In this document: in pieces, positions 8,104 through 14,033 of the stretch
Numbering within the stretch: position 1 is the first letter of the stretch
Layout: the number at the start of each line of letters is the position of its first letter
Notes under the pieces: generated by a model
Seen by the model: only the letters and a program-made list of their open reading frames with translations
Database searches by the model: none
Told to the model about the DNA's origin: nothing
Translations under genes and position numbers: made by a program
Source: SIG636 sp045537905
GTDB lineage: Bacteria; Bacillota; Clostridia; Oscillospirales; CAG-382
DNA length: 28,135 bases
Reading direction: 5' to 3'
NCBI GenBank assembly: GCA_045537905.1
Contig: JAZSQJ010000007.1
Location: forward strand, 1 to 28,135

Positions 8104-8748
8104 CTAAACCTTGTAATAGGACAGCTTCTTTTCAAAGTATCCGAACAAGAGGGTAAGCAAACCGACAAAGGCAAGATAGAACACAGCAGTGTAGAACAGG
8201 GGCCACATCAAGCCGTAGCCTGCATAGTTCTGTGCCGCCTGGATAATTTCAACAATCATAATAACACGTGCCAAAGCAGTATCCTTAACCAAGGTTATAA
8301 CCTCGTTAGACATAGGTGCAAGGATACGCTTAACAACCTGCATAAGGACGATTTTGAAAAAGACCTGAGACTTGGTCATCCCAAGCACCTGTCCCGCCTC
8401 GTACTGTCCCTTGGAAATACTTTCGATACCGCCACGGTATATCTCGGAAAAATAGCAGGCATAGTTTATAACAAAGGCTGCAACAACCGAGGCAAAACGT
8501 GAAAACAAGGGCGTTCCAAGCAGAAAACCGGGCACGTAAAAAACTATAAGTATCTGGAGCATAAGGGGCACGCCGCGTATAATCCAGACGAAGGTTTTTA
8601 CAGGCATGGATATAAATTTGTATTTTGACATAGAGCCAAAAGAAATAACCAAACCTAAAGGAAGCGCTAACACAAGTGTTAGCGCAAATATCAGGCAGGT
8701 ATATTCAAGCCCTTCAAGCAGGCTTAGTGTAACTTCCCAAAAACCCAT
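8104..8748 (-). CDS. amino acid ABC transporter permease (HisM/GlnP family)
   Basis: 214 residues, usual length for the His/Glu/Gln permease family. About five hydrophobic helices are visible. The family N-terminal pattern is WEVTLSLLEGLEYTCLIF, the conserved segment IIRGVPLMLQI lies near residue 60, and the EAA loop that docks on the ATPase is EIYRGGIESISKGQYEAG followed by LGMT. Residues KDTAL after the loop are also typical. The gene sits 25 bases after the binding-protein gene with AAGGAA as ribosome site. It forms the membrane channel of the importer. Confidence 0.94.
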   Translation of the reverse strand: MGFWEVTLSLLEGLEYTCLIFALTLVLALPLGLVISFGSMSKYKFISMPVKTFVWIIRGVPLMLQILIVFYVPGFLLGTPLFSRFASVVAAFVINYACYFSEIYRGGIESISKGQYEAGQVLGMTKSQVFFKIVLMQVVKRILAPMSNEVITLVKDTALARVIMIVEIIQAAQNYAGYGLMWPLFYTAVFYLAFVGLLTLLFGYFEKKLSYYKV

Positions 8749-8773
8749 TATATATTCCTTTATCGTTCAACAA

Positions 8774-9574
8774 TTAGAACTTGGTGTCCTTGTCAACCTT
8801 AAGAACGTTTTCAAAGCCGTACTTCTTTGCAAGTTCAGCAAGCTTGCCGTTTTCTTCAAGAGTAAGAATAGCTTCGTTTACCTTAGCCTTAAGGTCGCTA
8901 CCCTTCTTAAAGCCTACTGCATAGATTTCAGAACCAAGCTCGATAGCTTCAACAATTGCAAGGTCAGCATAGTCGCCCTTACCGCAAATGTTCTGAGCAA
9001 GAATGATATCAACTACTGCAAAATCAACAGCACCGGACTTAACCTCGGTAAACGCATTGATCTGAGCGGTGGTAGAGGAAATCTTATCCTCATCGGTAGC
9101 GGACTTAGCATACTCCGCACCTGCACTGCCGCCTTCTACGCAAGCGGTCTTCCCCTTAAGGTCAGCCTCAGCCTTATAGTCAGCAACCTTATCAGCCTTA
9201 ACAACTATGCACTGCTGGTTAAGCATATATCCGTAGGAGAAGTCAACAAGCTCGCTTCTAGCCTTGCCATCATCGGAAGAGTTAGCCGTAAAGCCGTTCC
9301 AAATGCAATCAATTGCGCCGGAGTTTACTTCGTTATACTTCTGGGACCAGTCTATAATCTGAAACTCAACGTCCATACCGATAAGCTTGCCAACTTCCAT
9401 AGCAAACTCAGACTCAAAGCCTATCCAATTACCGTCAGCATCCTTTTCGTTAAGACCGGGAATGATGGTAACGCCGCAGGTAAGAACATTGTCCTCTTCC
9501 TTAGCGCAGGAAGCGAAAGAAAGAACTGTGCAAAGTGCGAGTGCGAGACACAAAAGCTTAGTAAAGATTTTCAT
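8774..9574 (-). CDS. amino acid ABC transporter substrate-binding lipoprotein (SBP family 3)
   Basis: 266 residues. A lipoprotein signal ends at Cys23 (LSFASC), which would be diacylated and anchor the protein outside the membrane. The mature part follows the family 3 solute-binding fold: CGVTIIPG, GFESEFAMEVGKLIG, a domain-swap region IDWSQKYNEVNSGAIDCIW and the closing helix LAELAKKYGF. The segment FDSELA/GFESEF and the Ser/Arg contacts for an amino acid backbone (here near KARSELVDFS) suggest an amino acid ligand, but I cannot say which. It is the first gene of the importer unit, with AGGAGG before the ATG and a strong promoter upstream. Confidence 0.92.
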   Translation of the reverse strand: MKIFTKLLCLALALCTVLSFASCAKEEDNVLTCGVTIIPGLNEKDADGNWIGFESEFAMEVGKLIGMDVEFQIIDWSQKYNEVNSGAIDCIWNGFTANSSDDGKARSELVDFSYGYMLNQQCIVVKADKVADYKAEADLKGKTACVEGGSAGAEYAKSATDEDKISSTTAQINAFTEVKSGAVDFAVVDIILAQNICGKGDYADLAIVEAIELGSEIYAVGFKKGSDLKAKVNEAILTLEENGKLAELAKKYGFENVLKVDKDTKF

Positions 9575-9611
9575 AATAATCCTCCTGAAAATTCAGTAAA
9601 ATAGTGTCGCC

Positions 9612-9641
9612 GCACTTTATCACTTTAGTTTGCTAAAGTGC
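9612..9641 (-). promoter_or_regulatory. leader with alternative hairpins upstream of the ABC importer
   Basis: Between the promoter and the ribosome site of the binding-protein gene, CACTTTAG (9621-9628) and CTAAAGTG (9633-9640) form a perfect 8-base-pair stem with loop TTTG. A second copy of the 5' arm, GCACTTTA (9612-9619), is complementary to TAAAGTGC (9634-9641). Two mutually exclusive hairpins could therefore form. It could alternatively be a repressor operator just downstream of the transcription start. I recognise no known riboswitch class. Confidence 0.5.
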
Positions 9642-9654
9642 AACGAACGAATGT

Positions 9655-9683
9655 ATAATAGCACAAGTTTTTATCTTTGTCAA
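9655..9683 (-). promoter_or_regulatory. sigma-A promoter of the ABC importer operon
   Basis: On the minus strand, a perfect -35 TTGACA (9678-9683) and a -10 TATTAT (9655-9660) are separated by 17 bases. Transcription would start near 9648 and leave a leader of about 70 bases before the binding-protein ATG. Confidence 0.85.
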
Positions 9684-9711
9684 GGATTTTGTACAGTTTT
9701 TATCCGTGACA

Positions 9712-10704
9712 CTAAACGTATTCTTTAAGACTATGGACTGTTTTGCCTTTTCTGTCCACACAGGGGTCGGCACAAAGCATAGACTTTGTAAGAGCATCCT
9801 CTGTCGCATCGGAAACTGCACGGAACACCTTATCTATCTTACCCTCAGCAAGGATAGTGTGGTTTATAAGCTCTTTATCCTCGTCGAGCCTGTAAACGTT
9901 GGCAGTTGTAAAACCGATAAACACTTCCCCACTGCCGTGTCCAATTCTTGACCCCATACGGGCAAGAGCGGTAGAAATACGCTTAAGCACACGCTTCAGC
10001 TGTCTTGAGGATAAAGGGATGTCCGTTGCAAGTATGACGATGATAGAGCCTTTATCGCTTTCCGTGATACCATCTGCAATATCCTTGCCTATATTCCTTC
10101 CATCCAAGGTCAGGTCGCGAAGAGCTCCGTGATTAGACATAAGCAATACGCCAAGGGTATAATCCTCGCCGTCAAAGCTAAGCACGCGGGAGGCGGAGCC
10201 GATGCCACCCTTCAAGCCGTGGCACACCATACCTCTGCCTGCACCAACCGCACCCTCTTCGAAGTTTTTGCAGGCGTTTTCAAAGGCCTTTTCAACATGG
10301 CTCTCGTTTATACCGAAAGCACAGATGTCGTTAATATTAGCATCGTTACACTCACAAACCACAGAGTTTACGGAGCGGAGCATCTTACCAAGCTTTGCAC
10401 TCTCACGCACTGCCCTTTTATTAAGAGCATCCATCACCGCACCTACGCTGAGGGTGTTTGTAAGAGCAATGGGAGACTCCAAGGTGCCAAGCTCGTCAAT
10501 CTGTATAGTGCCTACGGTTTTACCAAAGCCGTTAAGCACGTAGCTGGCAGCTGTAGGCTTGTTGTAAAACACGTTTTCCTCACAGGGGATTATCACCGTT
10601 ACACCGCTGTGTATAGCGCCCTCATCAACCGTGCAATGTCCTACGGTAACACCCTCCACGTCGGTAATTTTGTTTAGTGCACCCGTTTTGAACTCGTTTT
10701 TCAT
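9712..10704 (-). CDS. P1 (S58, DmpA-type) self-processing aminopeptidase
   Basis: 330 residues. The N-terminal ITDVEGVTVGHCTV, the central KGGIGSASRV and the C-terminal block GSIIVILATDIPLSSRQL mark the DmpA/BapA family of N-terminal nucleophile peptidases. In DmpA the chain cuts itself between Gly and Ser to expose the catalytic Ser at the start of the beta subunit; here the equivalent bond is Gly219-Ser220. Members release N-terminal D- or L-residues or beta-amino acids from small peptides. No signal peptide is visible, so it is cytoplasmic. Its ATG overlaps the stop of the upstream D-amino-acid aminotransferase gene (ATGA, 10701-10704), so the two are coupled. That pairing suggests processing of D-residue peptides, but substrate choice cannot be read from sequence. 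Confidence 0.9.
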   Translation of the reverse strand: MKNEFKTGALNKITDVEGVTVGHCTVDEGAIHSGVTVIIPCEENVFYNKPTAASYVLNGFGKTVGTIQIDELGTLESPIALTNTLSVGAVMDALNKRAVRESAKLGKMLRSVNSVVCECNDANINDICAFGINESHVEKAFENACKNFEEGAVGAGRGMVCHGLKGGIGSASRVLSFDGEDYTLGVLLMSNHGALRDLTLDGRNIGKDIADGITESDKGSIIVILATDIPLSSRQLKRVLKRISTALARMGSRIGHGSGEVFIGFTTANVYRLDEDKELINHTILAEGKIDKVFRAVSDATEDALTKSMLCADPCVDRKGKTVHSLKEYV

Positions 10705-11549
10705 AACTGCACTCCCGTTTCTTTGTAGATTTCCTGCATAAACAAATCCTGAAGCTTTGTTGCAAGGGCTCTGTCCTTGCCGCCTACGCTTTTACCGTCT
10801 ATGTCAAATACATAGAGTATGTTTTTGGTGGTACTGCAAAGTATAATCTCGTCGGCACCAAGCACTTCGTCAACCGTAACTATGCGTTCCTCGGTTGGTA
10901 TTCCGTTTTCCTTACAGATTTTTGTTATAACGGCACGGGTGATACTTGGTAATATATATTGGTCAAGAGGCGGCATAATCAGCTTGCCGTCCTTAATTAT
11001 CAATATACTGCTGTGTGCAGCCTCGGTAACACGCTCGCCCCTGTGCAAAAGCGCCTCTGTTGCACCGGATGCGGTAGCCTTTTGTGCCGCAAAAACATTA
11101 GGCAAAAGGTTAGTTGTTTTTATGTTACAATAGCAAAACCTTAAGTCCTCCATACTCATAAGGCTTGCCTTTTTATCTCTTGGCGGTAAATTAAGAGGCG
11201 TTACCGACATAATAAGATTAGCCTTGGCATCCTTAGGATACTCATGCTTTCTGGGAGCCTTACCGCGGGTAACCTGTATATAAAGCATAATCTGCTCTCC
11301 CTCGGAAAGAGCGATAATTTTATCTATCTCTGCTTTCAAAGCCTCACGGCACATATCAAGCTTAATCTCCGTAAGTCTTAGACTGTTATAAAGCCTGTCC
11401 AGATGCAAATCCAGCGTAAAAGGCTTTTTGTTCAGTACAAGCACAGCCTCGTAAACAGCATCACCAAAAAACACCGACCTGTCGCAAAGAGGTATCAGCA
11501 TCTCGTCAATATTGCCTATTTCACCGTTAAAATAACCAACTCTTTCCAT
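10701..11549 (-). CDS. dat: D-amino-acid aminotransferase (class IV, PLP-dependent)
   Basis: 282 residues, as for Bacillus D-amino-acid transaminases, which convert a D-amino acid and 2-oxoglutarate to a 2-oxo acid and D-glutamate. Key positions are visible: YIQVTRG followed by PRKHEYP, giving Arg100 and His102, the carboxylate trap characteristic of D-specific members; Lys144 in NIKTTNLLPN for the PLP Schiff base; and Glu176 in RVTEAAHSS for the pyridine nitrogen. Branched-chain transaminases and aminodeoxychorismate lyases of the same fold lack the PRxH motif, so the D-specific call is favoured. A good AGGAGG ribosome site and promoter precede it. It is the first gene of a two-gene unit with the S58 peptidase. 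D-glutamate supply for peptidoglycan or use of D-residues are both plausible roles. Confidence 0.88.
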   Translation of the reverse strand: MERVGYFNGEIGNIDEMLIPLCDRSVFFGDAVYEAVLVLNKKPFTLDLHLDRLYNSLRLTEIKLDMCREALKAEIDKIIALSEGEQIMLYIQVTRGKAPRKHEYPKDAKANLIMSVTPLNLPPRDKKASLMSMEDLRFCYCNIKTTNLLPNVFAAQKATASGATEALLHRGERVTEAAHSSILIIKDGKLIMPPLDQYILPSITRAVITKICKENGIPTEERIVTVDEVLGADEIILCSTTKNILYVFDIDGKSVGGKDRALATKLQDLFMQEIYKETGVQL

Positions 11550-11578
11550 AATAGCCTCCTACTTGGTATTATGGTTAT

Positions 11579-11607
11579 ATGATAGCACTACACTACAATA
11601 AAGTCAA
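11579..11607 (-). promoter_or_regulatory. sigma-A promoter of the dat-peptidase operon
   Basis: On the minus strand, -35 TTGACT (11602-11607) and -10 TATCAT (11579-11584) are 17 bases apart, about 25 bases upstream of the dat start codon. Confidence 0.75.
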
Positions 11608-11634
11608 CAATTTGATTAGGATTAGATATCATTG

Positions 11635-11671
11635 AAAAAACGGCAAGCTTCTGTCGAAACTTGCCGTTTTT
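11635..11671 (-). terminator. terminator downstream of tRNA-Arg
   Basis: AAAAACGGCAAG and its complement CTTGCCGTTTTT form a 12-base-pair stem (11636-11647 and 11660-11671), extended by two more pairs past one mismatch. It lies just beyond the CCA end of the tRNA on the minus strand and supplies a T run there. The A-rich other end would give a T run on the opposite strand too. Confidence 0.8.
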
Positions 11672-11672
11672 C

Positions 11673-11750
11673 TGGCCCGCCTTGGGGGATTTGAACCCAC
11701 GACCATCGGAATCGGAATCCGGTACTCTATCCGGGCTGAGCTAAAGGCGG
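11673..11750 (-). tRNA. tRNA-Arg (anticodon CCG)
   Basis: A complete cloverleaf of 78 bases including an encoded CCA can be folded: acceptor CCGCCTT/AAGGCGG, D arm GCTC/GAGT, anticodon loop TTCCGAT with anticodon CCG (reads CGG), variable TGGTC, T loop TTCAAAT and discriminator G. Arginine identity elements A20 and C35 are present, as are the tertiary pairs T8-A14 and G15-C48. Two stem positions are mismatched: C27-A43 in the anticodon stem and T50-C64 in the T stem. It starts two bases after the stop of the small membrane protein gene, so it may be processed from that transcript. A weak promoter-like TTGTAA/TATCTA also lies upstream. Confidence 0.87.
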
Positions 11751-11752
11751 TT

Positions 11753-12208
11753 TTATTTAGATATGTTTTTGAAAAGCTTTTTTACAACCGTATTGTTTAT
11801 GTAGTAAGAAAACCAAAAGTACAGGTTTACCACAACAAAAATACAGGAAAGGATAAGGGCAAACATAAACACAAGCACTGCCTCATCCACAAACAAAAAC
11901 AAAACCAGTGCCATTGCAAAAGCAGACGCCACAGAAGGCAGAAGCATATACAAGGAGTCGGCTTTTACGAAAGGCTTTATGGATGCATAATTACCCTTTT
12001 TTATCATACTTACGTTCATAAACAAGGGCACGGTGTAGGCAATTGCCACGAAAAAGGTCATAGGTAAAACCAGCAATATACTGGACACGCCTAAAAACAT
12101 ACACAAAAAATAATAAACGGCAGGCAAGGCGGCCGAAAAGACCGCCTTAATTATTTTAGACTTCTTGCTTAATGTATATGCAGTTGGCGTGGAATTATTT
12201 ACCTGCAT
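11753..12208 (-). CDS. small polytopic membrane protein, unknown function
   Basis: 151 residues with a polar N-terminus (first 20 residues) followed by four hydrophobic stretches, about 22-43, 46-67, 87-107 and 109-140, and a Lys-rich tail (VVKKLFKNISK). I do not recognise the family. The start used is ATG 12208, which overlaps the last 14 bases of the acyl-CoA synthetase gene. The ribosome site is weak (GGAAC), consistent with reinitiation after the upstream stop. It is followed two bases later by tRNA-Arg. The overlap points to co-expression with the synthetase; a role in fatty acid or solute handling would be speculation. Confidence 0.7.
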   Translation of the reverse strand: MQVNNSTPTAYTLSKKSKIIKAVFSAALPAVYYFLCMFLGVSSILLVLPMTFFVAIAYTVPLFMNVSMIKKGNYASIKPFVKADSLYMLLPSVASAFAMALVLFLFVDEAVLVFMFALILSCIFVVVNLYFWFSYYINNTVVKKLFKNISK

Positions 12209-13850
12209 TATCGTCGTTCCTTATTTTTTTACGCATAATCTTACCGCTGGTTGTCTTAGGCAGCTCGGTAACAAATTCAACTATACGAGGATACTTATAA
12301 GGAGCAGTAACACGCTTAACGTGGTCCTGGATTTCCTTTTTAAGCTCCTCGGATGCGGTATACCCCTTAGCCAGAACTATAGTAGCCTTAACAACCTGAC
12401 CTCTTACAGGGTGAGGTGCAGCAGTAACGGCACACTCAAGTACGCTGGGATGGGTCATAATAGCGCTCTCAACCTCAAAGGGACCTATGCGGTAGCCGGA
12501 GCACTTGATAACGTCGTCAGAACGACCCTCGAACCAGTAATAACCGTCGCTGTCCCTCCAAGCTGTGTCGCCGGTGTCATACATATTGTCGTGGAACGCC
12601 TTGGCATTAGCAGCATCGTCCTCAAAATAGCACTGGAAAAGGCCGCAGGGATAATGCTTGTCAAGGTTTTTAATTACGATAGAACCAACGTCACCCTCTT
12701 CACAAGAGTTACCGTTTTCGTCTACTATATCAACGTCAAAATCAGGAGATGGTTTACCCATAGAACCGGGGCGTATATCAATACCGGGGAAATTTGCCAA
12801 CAAAACAGGTGTTTCGGTCTGACCAAAGCCCTCTGTAAGCATAAGACCTGTATATTCCTGAAAACGGTTAAACACCTCGGGATTAAGAGGCTCGCCCGCT
12901 ACACAGCAATGCTCTATGGAAGAAAAATCGTACTTAGTCAAATCCTCTTTTATAAAGAAGCGGAAAATAGTTGCAGGTGCACAGAAGGTTTTTATACCAA
13001 GCTCGCTAATAAGCTCCAGAGTGTTTTTGGCATCAAACTTTTCGTTATCATAGGCAACGATAACCGCACCGCATATCCATTGTCCGTAGATTTTGCCCCA
13101 AGCAAACTTTGCCCAGCCGCTATCGGACATAGTCAGGTGCAAGCCGCCGTTTACAACACGCTGCCAGTACTTGGCGGTGAGTATATGACCGATAGGATAC
13201 GTATAGTTGTGCAGTATCATCTTAGGCATACCCGTTGTACCCGAAGAGAAGTAAAGCAGCATCGGGTCGCCGTTTTCGTTAGGAATACGCTCAAGCTCGT
13301 CAGACATAGATGCTATTTCCTTACGGAAATCAAACGCACCGTCACAGATGTTGTTACCAACGATACCGTAGTGATTTACAGTGTTACAATCCAGCAACGC
13401 CTTATTAATGTAAGAAACAAGCTCCTCGTCATCAACGGAAAGAACCATACGGACATTAGCCAGATTGCAACGGTAAACAATGTCCTTGGGAGTAAGCTGG
13501 AACGTAGCAGGTATACACACGGCGCCGATTTTATGCAATGCCAGGAAGCAAACCCAGGTTTCAGGTCTTTGCTTGAGCATAAGCATAACACGGTCGCCCT
13601 TTTTAATGCCCTTGGAAATAAAAAGGTTTGCCGCCTTATTGCTAAGCAACATAAGGTCGTAAAAAGTATAGCGTTGTCTGTGACCGAAATCGTCACACCA
13701 AACAAGGGCGAGCTTATCCTTGTCCTGTTTTGCCCAGCCGTCCACTATATCATAAGCAAAGTTAAAGTTATCGGGCACTTTAACAGAATATTCAGCCTTA
13801 AACTGCTCATAACTGTCGTAGTCTATTTTATCAAGAAATTTTTCAAGCAC
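12195..13850 (-). CDS. AMP-forming acyl-CoA synthetase (medium-chain/acetyl-CoA synthetase-like)
   Basis: About 551 residues, an ANL-superfamily adenylate-forming enzyme that activates a carboxylic acid with ATP and then transfers it to CoA. Motifs: P-loop-like YFSSGTTGMPKMILH, aromatic-acid motif TEGFGQTET, hinge YDTGD, GRSDDVIKCSGYRIGPFEVE, and the catalytic Lys near the end in PKTTSGKIMRK. The N-terminal region (VPDNFNFAYDIVD, GHRQRYTFYDL) resembles the ACSM/acetyl-CoA synthetase group rather than long-chain ligases. GTG 13850 has AGGTGA five bases upstream and is my preferred start; GTG 13859, three codons earlier, overlaps that ribosome site. A strong promoter precedes it. The acid substrate is not known. 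It is followed by an overlapping small membrane protein gene. Confidence 0.9.
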   Translation of the reverse strand: MLEKFLDKIDYDSYEQFKAEYSVKVPDNFNFAYDIVDGWAKQDKDKLALVWCDDFGHRQRYTFYDLMLLSNKAANLFISKGIKKGDRVMLMLKQRPETWVCFLALHKIGAVCIPATFQLTPKDIVYRCNLANVRMVLSVDDEELVSYINKALLDCNTVNHYGIVGNNICDGAFDFRKEIASMSDELERIPNENGDPMLLYFSSGTTGMPKMILHNYTYPIGHILTAKYWQRVVNGGLHLTMSDSGWAKFAWGKIYGQWICGAVIVAYDNEKFDAKNTLELISELGIKTFCAPATIFRFFIKEDLTKYDFSSIEHCCVAGEPLNPEVFNRFQEYTGLMLTEGFGQTETPVLLANFPGIDIRPGSMGKPSPDFDVDIVDENGNSCEEGDVGSIVIKNLDKHYPCGLFQCYFEDDAANAKAFHDNMYDTGDTAWRDSDGYYWFEGRSDDVIKCSGYRIGPFEVESAIMTHPSVLECAVTAAPHPVRGQVVKATIVLAKGYTASEELKKEIQDHVKRVTAPYKYPRIVEFVTELPKTTSGKIMRKKIRNDDNAGK

Positions 13851-13886
13851 AACAATCACCTCATACCAATTACATCAATTAGAATT

Positions 13887-13915
13887 ATTATATATAATAT
13901 CCCGCATAAAGTCAA
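13887..13915 (-). promoter_or_regulatory. sigma-A promoter of the acyl-CoA synthetase
   Basis: On the minus strand, -35 TTGACT (13910-13915) and a perfect -10 TATAAT (13887-13892) are separated by 17 bases, about 37 bases before the start codon. It is one half of a divergent control region with the yfhO-like gene. Confidence 0.8.
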
Positions 13916-13963
13916 GTTTTTTTTGATTTTACTCCAAATATCCTATAAATTTTAACGGTTTTA

Positions 13964-13991
13964 TTGACTTTTTTCTATGTTTGGATATAAT
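13964..13991 (+). promoter_or_regulatory. sigma-A promoter of the YfhO-family gene
   Basis: -35 TTGACT (13964-13969) and -10 TATAAT (13986-13991) with a 16-base spacer, about 42 bases before ATG 14034. A second overlapping TATAAT starts five bases later but would need a 21-base spacer. Confidence 0.75.
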
Positions 13992-14033
13992 ATAATGTTG
14001 TGATTTTATAAAATATTATCAAGGGGCGTAGTT

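Noticed and set aside
8606..9604. 332-codon plus-strand open frame over the ABC importer genes
   Set aside because: It is antisense to the permease and binding-protein genes, which carry clear motifs, and it has no supporting start signal.
9612..9641. Known amino acid riboswitch or T-box in the importer leader
   Set aside because: The leader is only about 70 bases, with one short stem and no specifier loop or T-box sequence; it is too small for these classes.
12165..13955. A 596-codon open frame on the plus strand across the acyl-CoA synthetase
   Set aside because: It is antisense to a gene with full family motifs, has no ribosome site, and its translation is Val/Lys/Asn-rich with no recognisable domain; it is a by-product of codon bias.
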